NCBI GenBank assembly: GCA_015066345.1
Contig: SVOQ01000009.1
Span: 24,748 to 88,747 of the forward strand
DNA from: Oscillospiraceae bacterium
GTDB taxonomy: Bacteria; Bacillota; Clostridia; Oscillospirales; Acutalibacteraceae
DNA: 64,000 nt
Direction of reading: 5' to 3'
A model generated the notes under the pieces. The model saw only the letters and a list, made by a program, of their open reading frames with translations. It had not been told where the DNA came from and did no database searches. Made by a program: the position numbers and the translations under genes. Shown here piece by piece: positions 57,724-64,000 of this stretch (the stretch's first letter is position 1; every line of letters starts with the position of its first letter).

Positions 57724-59540
57724 TACATTTCTTCCTCCTCTCGTGATTTATAGTTGGAGGCCTGAAGTGTAAACATCCGACAATATTCATTGTTATTTTC
57801 CATCAACTCTTCATGAGTTCCGCTTTCGGAAATAGAACCATTTTTAAAAACATAAATCCTATCGGAAAGCACCGCACTCGATAGCCTGTGGGATATGTAT
57901 ATAACTGTTTTGCTTTTTGTAGCTTCAATCAGTTTTTCATACATTTTATATTCAGCAACAGGGTCAAGCGCTGATGATGGTTCATCAAGAATTGCCAAAT
58001 CAAAATTCTTAGCAAACATTCTTGCAGTAGCAATTTTTTGTTGTTCTCCGCCCGAAATTCCTGTGCCCTTTTCATCAAACTCACGGGTTAAAACTGTTTC
58101 TGCTTTCAAAGGTAATTTTTCAACGCAAGTATCCGCACCGCTATTTTTTATAGCCTCGTCTACTCGTTTTCTGTCAATATCATCCAGAACCTCTTGACAG
58201 AGAACATTTTCACCAATAGAGAGTGCAAAAATCTTATAATCCTGAAAAACAGTAGCAAGTCTTTCACGTAATGATTCAAGGGTATATTCTTTTATATTAA
58301 TTCCGTTATATAGAATCTCACCACTGTCAACATCGTAAAATCTTAAAAGCAGCTTAACAAAGGTGGATTTACCTGCACCGTTTTTACCTACAATGGCTAT
58401 GGTTTCACCCTTGGTTATTTTTAAATTAAGATTATTAATTGTACGGTCTTTTGCATCGGGATATGTAAAGGTAACATTTTTAAATTCTACACTTTCTAAA
58501 TCCCCTGCTTCTTTCGTACCGCTTGTAACCTTGGATTCATATTCCATAAAATCTTTTAAATTACCAAAATATTCCGCCTCACGTCTCACATCGGACACCG
58601 CTTCACCCACGTCATTAAAGACATCCTTAAGATTACTCATAGCGGTCATTATAACCGAGAAATCAGAAACTTTCATATCTTTTTTTACCGCATAACGGAA
58701 AACGGCGTAAATATAGGTTACTGCAACGGGTAAAGCTTTACCGAAAAAGCCCGACATCGTCTCAAGAAAAGCAATTTTCCAACCGTATTTTTTAATTATC
58801 TCTCTATTTCGGTCTATTGCTGTTTTGTATCTTGCGTGCAATACGTTAAATACACCCGAGGTACGCATATCCTTAGCGAACTCTCGCATATACACCGTTC
58901 TTTTAACGTAAGCCTTTGAGCGTTTATAGGGAGTCATCTCTTTGTCTTTTTTGACATCAAGTTTACCTTTAATAGTACTAAACGCCAATACGAAAACGCT
59001 CACCAAAAGAATCAGAAGTATTTTGGGGTCTATGGTAATAACGTAAATCACAAGAAATACGCCCGTCAGGCTACCCGCAATTATATTAGAAAACTGCCAT
59101 GCAAAATACGCTATATGGTCCTCAGTTATAATTTCGGTAGCACGTTTATATTTATTATAAAACTCGGGGTTTTCGTAGCACTCCATATCGACGCTGACCG
59201 CTTTTTGAAAGATTTTATCGTTAAGATTTTTATAGAATTTTTTCCATTTAACAGAACCGTAATAATCGGAAAAACAGTTTATACCCGTAGCGATAAGTTC
59301 GGACGCAACGAGTAATAAAACGAGTATTATGTATTCTTTAAATGTACCTCCGTTGGTTATTAAATCAAGCAGAAGTTTTAAAAACAATACGTCTTTTACG
59401 AAGCCCGTAAAAAACCAGAAAGATACTTGCATACTTACTTGTGCAATCATCATTCCGGGAGCACATTTGTGGATTATTTTTAATGCATAAATTACATTTT
59501 TTAATCCGTCAAATTTCAATTTTTTTCTTTCTTTTTTCAT
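57723..59540 (-). CDS. ABC exporter half-transporter (first subunit)
   Basis: 605 residues with a membrane domain followed by an ATPase (GKNGAGKSTF, ISGGEQQKIATARM, LAILDEPSSALDP, YISHRLSSAVLSDR). A hydrophilic Lys/Arg N-terminus faces the cytoplasm. It is preceded by a 300-nt leader with a short peptide and an attenuator-like hairpin, so antibiotic- or ribosome-dependent control is possible. A CGGAGG site lies just before the ATG. It pairs with the next gene and possibly the Nudix hydrolase. Confidence 0.93.
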   Translation of the reverse strand: MKKERKKLKFDGLKNVIYALKIIHKCAPGMMIAQVSMQVSFWFFTGFVKDVLFLKLLLDLITNGGTFKEYIILVLLLVASELIATGINCFSDYYGSVKWKKFYKNLNDKIFQKAVSVDMECYENPEFYNKYKRATEIITEDHIAYFAWQFSNIIAGSLTGVFLVIYVITIDPKILLILLVSVFVLAFSTIKGKLDVKKDKEMTPYKRSKAYVKRTVYMREFAKDMRTSGVFNVLHARYKTAIDRNREIIKKYGWKIAFLETMSGFFGKALPVAVTYIYAVFRYAVKKDMKVSDFSVIMTAMSNLKDVFNDVGEAVSDVRREAEYFGNLKDFMEYESKVTSGTKEAGDLESVEFKNVTFTYPDAKDRTINNLNLKITKGETIAIVGKNGAGKSTFVKLLLRFYDVDSGEILYNGINIKEYTLESLRERLATVFQDYKIFALSIGENVLCQEVLDDIDRKRVDEAIKNSGADTCVEKLPLKAETVLTREFDEKGTGISGGEQQKIATARMFAKNFDLAILDEPSSALDPVAEYKMYEKLIEATKSKTVIYISHRLSSAVLSDRIYVFKNGSISESGTHEELMENNNEYCRMFTLQASNYKSREEEEM

Positions 59541-59699
59541 TATTTCCTCCGTTTATTAGAAAAGAAACGTTAACGACACGCCTCTTTTTGGGGTAAAACA
59601 GGTTATATTGAACCTGTTTTGCCGGAGATTATGTCGTGTTTTACGAGTGAGAGGAACTCCAAAACAATCAGGGGGCTTCCCTGTTTCGCCTCCCGCAAA

Positions 59700-59770
59700 A
59701 GTATTTTTACAACAACAAAAACCCCCGAAAAGCCTGAAACTTTCCGGGGAATAGTACACGCAAAAATACT
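59700..59770 (-). promoter_or_regulatory. Transcription attenuator upstream of the ABC exporter
   Basis: The terminator hairpin CCCCGGAAAG/CTTTTCGGGG with TTTTTG (59717-59749) is flanked by AGTATTTTT (59762-59770 side) and its complement AAAAATACT (59700-59708 side). These could pair instead and open the terminator. A second hairpin AAAACAGGTT/AACCTGTTTT lies nearer the gene. The layout looks like the leader I recall upstream of tet(M)-type genes; the similarity needs checking. Confidence 0.55.
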
Positions 59771-59775
59771 CTTTG

Positions 59776-59835
59776 TCAGCAGGGAGCGGACACAATAACC
59801 GGATAGTTTGCATTTCTTACTGAATACTTCATCAT
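59776..59835 (-). CDS. Putative leader peptide for the ABC exporter attenuator
   Basis: MMKYSVRNANYPVIVSAPC, 19 residues, with a strong AAAGGAG site ahead and a stop just before the terminator stem. An overlapping frame starting MQTIRLLCPLPADKEYF reads through the hairpin (listed in the ORF track at 59556-59813) and is an alternative leader. Translation of either would put a ribosome next to the attenuator. Promoter TTGACA-17-TAATTT lies at 59897-59925. Confidence 0.4.
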   Translation of the reverse strand: MMKYSVRNANYPVIVSAPC

Positions 59836-59896
59836 TATGTCCAACTCCTTTCGTAATATATTTGGGTTAGTATGCATTTACACGGAATGCTACTAT

Positions 59897-59925
59897 AAAT
59901 TAACATATATGATAAATTTTGTCAA
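59897..59925 (-). promoter_or_regulatory. Promoter of the ABC exporter leader
   Basis: Minus strand: TTGACA, 17 bp, TAATTT. Divergent from the scfA promoter 28 bp away. Confidence 0.6.
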
Positions 59926-59952
59926 CTGTTATTGTATTTGAACAAACACATC

Positions 59953-59981
59953 TTGACAGTGATTTTTGCGTATGATATACT
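59953..59981 (+). promoter_or_regulatory. scfA promoter
   Basis: TTGACA, 17 bp, TATACT, 60 bp before scfA. Confidence 0.75.
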
Positions 59982-60040
59982 TGTAGGGTAAAAAAGCGGT
60001 AACATTACCGAGAATATTATTTATGATTGGAGTTTTGAAC

Positions 60041-60190
60041 ATGGAAAGAATCAAAACAATCGAAACAAGAGACCTTGTTAAGAGCACAGAAAACGGCGGT
60101 TGTGGCGAATGCCAGACATCTTGCCAGTCTGCTTGCAAAACTTCTTGCGGCGTTGCTAACCAGCAGTGCGAAAACAATTGCGAGGAATAA
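60041..60190 (+). CDS. scfA: SCIFF (six-cysteine) ranthipeptide precursor
   Basis: Too short for the ORF track: 49 residues starting MERIKTIETRDLVKSTE. The Cys-rich core GGCGECQTSCQSACKTSC is the hallmark of SCIFF peptides, the nearly universal Clostridia RiPP. Seven cysteines are present here, the sixth and seventh in QQCENNC. The maturase scfB follows 75 bp downstream. In the characterised homolog a Cys-Thr thioether is formed, with the Thr right after KTSC; here that position is Gly. GGAG lies 6 nt before the ATG. Confidence 0.93.
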   Translation: MERIKTIETRDLVKSTENGGCGECQTSCQSACKTSCGVANQQCENNCEE

Positions 60191-60209
60191 TTGCAGTTTA
60201 AAAATCAAT

Positions 60210-60248
60210 CGGGGCTGCTGCATATTATGCAGTAGCCCCCTATTTTTA
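60210..60248 (+). terminator. Attenuating terminator between scfA and scfB
   Basis: Stem GGGGCTGCTGCAT/ATGCAGTAGCCCC with a short T-rich tail. It probably lets scfA be made in excess over scfB. Confidence 0.75.
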
Positions 60249-60264
60249 GAGGAGTTTCGGTTTA

Positions 60265-61632
60265 ATGGTACACCAATATAAACTTAACGGCTACAATATA
60301 GTTCTTGATACCTGTAGCGGTTCCGTTCACACTGTGGATGATGTAGCCTACGATATAATTTCTTTATATAAAGAAAAAAGTGCTGATGAAATCTGCGATA
60401 TTATAATTAAAAAACACCCCGAAGAAAAGCTTTCGGAACAGGATATTAAAGCTTGCCTTGAAGATATTAAATATCTTGAGGACAACAAAAAATTATTCAC
60501 TCCCGATACATACGAGAATATGGCATTTGACTTTAAAAACAGAAATACTGTTCTGAAGGCTATGTGTCTGCACGTTGCTCACACCTGCAACCTTAACTGT
60601 GAGTATTGTTTCGCAAGTCAGGGTAAATACCACGGTGAACGTGCTCTTATGGACTTTGAAACCGGTAAGAAAGCGTTGGATTTTCTTATTGCTCATTCGG
60701 GCAGTCGTCACAATCTTGAGGTTGACTTCTTCGGCGGCGAACCCCTTATGAACTGGGATGTTGTAAAAAAATTAGTTGAATATGCCCGTGAACAGGAAAA
60801 GATACATAATAAAAACTTCCGTTTTACACTTACTACCAACGGAATGCTCATAGATGATGATGTTATTGATTTCTCGAACAAGGAAATGAGCAACGTTGTT
60901 CTTAGTCTTGACGGCAGAAAAGAAATTCACGACAGACTCAGAAAGGATTACTCAGGCAAGGGCAGTTACGACATAATTGTACCTAAATTCAAAGAATTCG
61001 TAAAACGTCGCGGTAACAAGAGCTACTATATGCGCGGTACTTTCACCCACGCAAATACGGACTTCACAAATGATATTTTCCATATGGCTGATATGGGCTT
61101 TACGGAGCTTAGTATGGAACCCGTTGTTTGCGCTCCTACTGACCCTGCCGCACTTACCGAAAAGGATTTACCCGTTCTTTTTGAGCAATACGAAATCCTC
61201 GCTAAAGAGATGATTAAACGTCAAAAAGAAGGCAGACCCTTTACATTCTACCACTATATGCTGGATTTAAAACACGGACCGTGTATTTACAAACGCATTT
61301 CAGGTTGCGGTTCGGGTACAGAGTATGTTGCGGTTACACCCTCGGGTGATATTTATCCCTGCCACCAGTTTGTAGGTGATAAAAAATATCTCTTAGGTAA
61401 TATTTATGACGGCATTACAAACACAGAAGTGCAGAATGAATTTAAACTTTGTAACGCTTACGCCCGTCCCGATTGTAAGGATTGTTGGGCAAAACTCTAC
61501 TGCTCAGGCGGTTGTGCCGCCAACTCATACCACGCCACAGGCAAAATTACAGGCATATACGAATACGGTTGCGAACTTTTCAAAAAACGTATTGAATGTG
61601 CGGTTATGATGAAGGTTGCCGAGGCAGAATAA
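60265..61632 (+). CDS. scfB: Radical SAM/SPASM thioether maturase for the SCIFF peptide
   Basis: 455 residues. An N-terminal PqqD-like peptide-recognition region (about 1-85) is followed by the radical SAM motif CNLNCEYC (Cys108, 112, 115) and FFGGEPLMNW. A SPASM domain with many cysteines follows, including CKDCWAKLYCSGGCAANSYH and YGCELF, which in this family bind auxiliary [4Fe-4S] clusters. It forms thioether crosslinks in ScfA. Length and context match known CteB/ScfB enzymes. Confidence 0.95.
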   Translation: MVHQYKLNGYNIVLDTCSGSVHTVDDVAYDIISLYKEKSADEICDIIIKKHPEEKLSEQDIKACLEDIKYLEDNKKLFTPDTYENMAFDFKNRNTVLKAMCLHVAHTCNLNCEYCFASQGKYHGERALMDFETGKKALDFLIAHSGSRHNLEVDFFGGEPLMNWDVVKKLVEYAREQEKIHNKNFRFTLTTNGMLIDDDVIDFSNKEMSNVVLSLDGRKEIHDRLRKDYSGKGSYDIIVPKFKEFVKRRGNKSYYMRGTFTHANTDFTNDIFHMADMGFTELSMEPVVCAPTDPAALTEKDLPVLFEQYEILAKEMIKRQKEGRPFTFYHYMLDLKHGPCIYKRISGCGSGTEYVAVTPSGDIYPCHQFVGDKKYLLGNIYDGITNTEVQNEFKLCNAYARPDCKDCWAKLYCSGGCAANSYHATGKITGIYEYGCELFKKRIECAVMMKVAEAE

Positions 61633-61642
61633 GGAAAATTTT

Positions 61643-62992
61643 ATGAACACACCCATTATTGATTTTGTAAATGATTACATAAAATCAGATGTGACCCGCT
61701 TTCATATGCCGGGTCATAAGGGTGTGTCTTTTTTTGGCTTGGAAAAATATGATATAACCGAAATAAAAGGTGCGGATGACCTTTCCTGTCCCGATGGTAT
61801 AATCAAAGAAAGTGAAGAAAATGCCTCCCGTCTTTTTGGAACAAAAGCCACCCTTTATTCAACCGGTGGTTCAAGCCAGTCAATAAATGCTATGCTCCAC
61901 ATAGCTTATATTAACAGAAAAGGCACAACAAAAAATCCCTATATTTTAGCCGGGAGAAATGCTCACAAAGCCTTTATTTTCGCCGCGGTAAAAATCGGTT
62001 TTGATGTGGAATGGTTGTATCCCGAAAACTGCAACAGTCTTTGTAGTTGCGTAATAACCGCGGATATTTTAGAAAAAGAGTTACAAAAAACCGAACATTT
62101 GCCTTTTGCGGTTTATATAACCACACCCGACTATTTAGGTAAACTTACGGATATCCGTACTCTTTCGTCGGTTTGCAAGAAATATGATATTCCTCTGCTT
62201 GTAGATAATGCCCACGGTGCATATTCCGCGTTTGTGAAAGAACCGTTTCACCCCATACTTCAGGGTGCCGATATGTGTTGCGATTCTGCCCACAAAACAC
62301 TCCCCGCACTTACGGGTTGCGGATATTTGCATATAGCAAAAAGTGACAGATATAATTTCACAGAAAACGCAAAAGAAACTATGACCATTTACGGAACAAG
62401 CAGTCCATCATATTTATTGCTTCAATCCCTCGATTTATGTAATGAATATATAGAGAAAAACCTCAGAAATGATTTGGAAATCTGTTCACAAAAGGTCGAA
62501 AAAATAACCGAGCTTTTAAAATCTAAGGGAATAACCAATATTTCGGAAGAACCGATAAAAATCACTGCGGACTTCTCTAATTTTTGCAAAAATGATTTTG
62601 ATATTGCTGAACACTTCAGAAAATATAATATTGAATTCGAGTATGCAGATAATGATTTTGTTGTTTTTATGGCAACGGCACAGAACCGAGACGAAGATTT
62701 TTCAAGACTGAAAGAAGCTATTGAATATTTGCCTGACTTCAGTGAAGCAATAGATAATAACAATTTTTCATTCGTTAAAGGTCAACAGAAAATGACCATA
62801 AGAAATGCTATTTATTCAAAGTGTATTGAAACACCAATAGATAAAGCTAACGGGAAAATATGCGGAACACCTACGGTTTCCTGCCCTCCCGCAATACCGA
62901 TAGTTGTAAGTGGCGAAGAAATAACCGATGAACACATCAAACTATTAAAATACTACGGCAAAACACATATAAGCATAGTAAACGAACAATGA
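61643..62992 (+). CDS. Orn/Lys/Arg decarboxylase-family PLP enzyme
   Basis: 449 residues from ATG 61643 (AAGGAAAA upstream); the ORF track begins 9 codons earlier inside scfB. RFHMPGHKG is the family fingerprint, and CCDSAHKTLPALTGCGYL carries the PLP-binding Lys. A short C-terminal decarboxylase domain follows, as in the YaaO/SpeA short group. It presumably decarboxylates arginine, lysine or ornithine; which one cannot be read from sequence. It lies 10 bp after scfB and is followed by the pyrophosphatase gene. Confidence 0.85.
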   Translation: MNTPIIDFVNDYIKSDVTRFHMPGHKGVSFFGLEKYDITEIKGADDLSCPDGIIKESEENASRLFGTKATLYSTGGSSQSINAMLHIAYINRKGTTKNPYILAGRNAHKAFIFAAVKIGFDVEWLYPENCNSLCSCVITADILEKELQKTEHLPFAVYITTPDYLGKLTDIRTLSSVCKKYDIPLLVDNAHGAYSAFVKEPFHPILQGADMCCDSAHKTLPALTGCGYLHIAKSDRYNFTENAKETMTIYGTSSPSYLLLQSLDLCNEYIEKNLRNDLEICSQKVEKITELLKSKGITNISEEPIKITADFSNFCKNDFDIAEHFRKYNIEFEYADNDFVVFMATAQNRDEDFSRLKEAIEYLPDFSEAIDNNNFSFVKGQQKMTIRNAIYSKCIETPIDKANGKICGTPTVSCPPAIPIVVSGEEITDEHIKLLKYYGKTHISIVNEQ

Positions 62993-63004
62993 ATGGGGCA
63001 TATT

Positions 63005-63373
63005 ATGACATACGAAGAACGCAAGGAACAGGTAAAATCATACCTTGGCAAAACCGTAAAAATAGGCATAGACCGTCCCATAGGCTATGTTCATAAAAAA
63101 GAAAAATACGCCTTGACTTATCCTATCAATTATGGTTATATACCCGGCGTTTTGGGTGGTGACGGCGAAGAGCTGGACGTTTATCTTATAGGTGTAGAAA
63201 CTCCTGTTAAAGAATACGAATGCAGAATTATTGCTATTGTACACAGACATAATGATGTTGAAGATAAACTCGTGGGTGCACCAATAGGAATGAACTTTAC
63301 CAAAGAAGAGATCGCAAACGCGGTTCACTTTCAGGAACAGTATTATGATAGCGAAATTGAAACTTTAGAATAA
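63005..63373 (+). CDS. Short inorganic pyrophosphatase family protein
   Basis: 122 residues from ATG 63005 (GGGG 6 nt before); a start at 63005-12 is also possible. The family I PPase pattern is visible: IGIDRPIGYVHKKEKYALTYPINYGYIPGVLGGDGEELDVYLIGV, including the Asp triad region GDGEELDVY. It is shorter than the usual 160-220 residues and lacks the C-terminal helix, so activity is plausible but unproven. End of the scf operon. Confidence 0.75.
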   Translation: MTYEERKEQVKSYLGKTVKIGIDRPIGYVHKKEKYALTYPINYGYIPGVLGGDGEELDVYLIGVETPVKEYECRIIAIVHRHNDVEDKLVGAPIGMNFTKEEIANAVHFQEQYYDSEIETLE

Positions 63374-63439
63374 TCATAAAATATACGCATATTTATGCTA
63401 ATAAAAAACTAAATTTCCAACCATCAAAAAACTCAACCC

Positions 63440-63468
63440 TTGACAACCAAGATTAATTTTTATATAAT
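63440..63468 (+). promoter_or_regulatory. Promoter in front of the tRNA-Pro copies
   Basis: TTGACA, 17 bp, TATAAT. The nearest tRNA sequence downstream is a broken copy; the intact tRNA-Pro is 375 bp further. Confidence 0.8.
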
Positions 63469-63496
63469 CATTAGGCTAATTAAATAATATATCTTT

Positions 63497-63631
63497 CGGG
63501 GTGTAGCGCAGTTGGGGACGTTTCCGAGCGCCGCCGGTGGCGGATACAGTGAGGAATAAGGAGTAGCGCAACAAGGAGTATTGCGAAGTGAATAGCGAGC
63601 AAGACGACTATGTTGCAACAGGAAGCGCGCC
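63497..63631 (+). pseudogene. Broken tRNA-Pro copy 1 (interrupted in the D-loop)
   Basis: CGGGGTGTAGCGCAGTTGG (5' 19 nt of tRNA-Pro) then about 108 nt of foreign sequence with a CCGCC-GGT-GGCGG hairpin and AAGGAGTA repeats, then AGCGCGCC, which resumes the tRNA-like sequence. It looks like an insertion in the D-loop of a degenerate tRNA. Confidence 0.6.
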
Positions 63632-63665
63632 GGACCTCTTTTCAAAAACTTAATTTACTCTATAT

Positions 63666-63710
63666 CGGGGTGTAGCGCAGTTGGTAGCGCGCCTGCTTTG
63701 GGAGTAAGAG
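63666..63710 (+). pseudogene. Broken tRNA-Pro copy 2 (5' half only)
   Basis: 45 nt matching the 5' half of tRNA-Pro, through the anticodon loop (TTTGGGA), with a few substitutions. The sequence then leaves the tRNA entirely. A hairpin CTGAAAAC/GTTTTCAG lies about 40 nt downstream. The rest of 63711-63842 is A/T-rich with nothing recognisable. Confidence 0.7.
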
Positions 63711-63842
63711 TATTTTAATTTCTCATATTTCCAAAGTGCTGAAAACTCCTGATTTTACTGGGGTTTTCAGACCCCGTTACCAAATTGGAAATTTTTCTAC
63801 CACAATCTTTCCACTTCACGAAAACTTAAAATTTTACACTAT

Positions 63843-63918
63843 CGGGGTGTAGCGCAGTTGGTAGCGCGCTTGCTTTGGGAGCAAGATGTCGGGGGTTCAA
63901 ATCCCTTCACTCCGACCA
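63843..63918 (+). tRNA. tRNA-Pro (anticodon TGG)
   Basis: 76 nt with CCA. Acceptor CGGGGTG/CACTCCG, anticodon arm CTTGC-TTTGGGA-GCAAG, T-arm GGGGGTTCAAATCCCTT. The only intact tRNA-Pro in the window, preceded by two damaged copies. A terminator (stem AAAACGA.TGAAAACC/GGTTTTCA.TCGTTTT) follows at 63919-63957. Confidence 0.94.
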
Positions 63919-63957
63919 AAAACGATTGAAAACCATTGGTTTTCAGTCGTTTTTCTT
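63919..63957 (+). terminator. tRNA-Pro terminator
   Basis: Stem AAAACGA.TGAAAACC with GGTTTTCA.TCGTTTT and T-run. The last 43 bp of the window hold no feature I can support. Confidence 0.9.
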
Positions 63958-64000
63958 TTATTGCTTTAGTTGTTGATTGGTGATATAATCAACTCAACAA

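Noticed and set aside
63460-63645. 61-residue minus ORF near tRNA-Pro
   Set aside because: It is the antisense of the promoter and the broken tRNA-Pro copy.

Overview
The window reads as a chromosomal segment of a low-to-moderate GC, obligately anaerobic member of the Bacillota, class Clostridia. An Oscillospirales/Ruminococcaceae-like gut or rumen lineage is my best inference. The evidence is a one-chain pyruvate:ferredoxin oxidoreductase, a SCIFF (six-cysteine) ranthipeptide with its radical SAM maturase, a T-box in front of thrS, meso-diaminopimelate dehydrogenase, a dockerin-bearing surface protease, BspA-like leucine-rich repeat proteins, and sigma-A promoters of the TTGACA-17-TATAAT type. 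No rRNA, phage, transposase, integrase or CRISPR locus is visible.

Layout. 1-6.6 kb: a BspA-like LRR surface protein running off the left edge and missing from the ORF track, a small XRE regulator with palindromic upstream sites, a GH38 alpha-mannosidase and a NifU-like protein. 6.6-9.7 kb: a copper module, csoR-copA, with a textbook CsoR operator and a CopZ-like domain fused to the C-terminus of CopA. 9.7-12.4 kb: a membrane protein with a Pro/Gln/Tyr repeat tail. 12.5-17.8 kb: T-box-thrS, and the rpmH-rnpA-yidD-yidC-jag operon. 17.9-20.9 kb: a secreted PHP protein, a 204-bp tandem duplication full of terminators, and rpsF-ssb-rpsR. 21-29.6 kb: a secreted lipase-like hydrolase, a polar amino acid ABC importer, ddh with a phosphodiesterase, an RlmD-type methyltransferase and a GtrA-like protein. 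29.7-38.4 kb: an ECF sigma factor paired with an anti-sigma/beta-propeller protein, secA, and small envelope proteins. 38.6-42.2 kb: nifJ. 42.2-49.6 kb: a subtilisin-LRR-dockerin protein, then an AraC regulator divergent from uxuA-eda-kdgK. 49.7-52.4 kb: a secreted metallophosphoesterase and an M48 peptidase. 52.4-54.8 kb: a tRNA region (Leu, Met, Glu, Gly, Arg) with unusual partial tRNA copies. 54.9-60 kb: a lipoprotein, a Nudix hydrolase and a heterodimeric ABC exporter behind an attenuator-like leader. 60-63.4 kb: scfA-scfB, an Orn/Lys/Arg decarboxylase-fold protein and a pyrophosphatase. 63.4-64 kb: tRNA-Pro preceded by two broken copies of itself.

How the genes work together. uxuA, eda and kdgK take mannonate through 2-keto-3-deoxygluconate to pyruvate and glyceraldehyde-3-phosphate, and nifJ oxidises pyruvate to acetyl-CoA. 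The mannosidase and the dockerin/LRR proteins fit a glycan-degrading, surface-attached lifestyle. yidC, secA and jag serve membrane protein biogenesis and export.

Most unusual signals. (1) Three tRNA genes (Leu, Glu, Arg) are each followed by terminator, inverted T-arm sequence, a hairpin-rich core, an exact copy of the tRNA 3' end including CCA, and a second terminator; two further solo left ends are present, and tRNA-Pro has truncated 5' copies. (2) Two conserved 14-nt boxes, separated by exactly 11 nt, sit upstream of both BspA-like genes. (3) A ribosome-attenuation-like leader precedes the ABC exporter. (4) The ScfA precursor appears to have Gly where the crosslink-acceptor Thr is expected. 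All start-site corrections, motif calls and alignments were made by eye.
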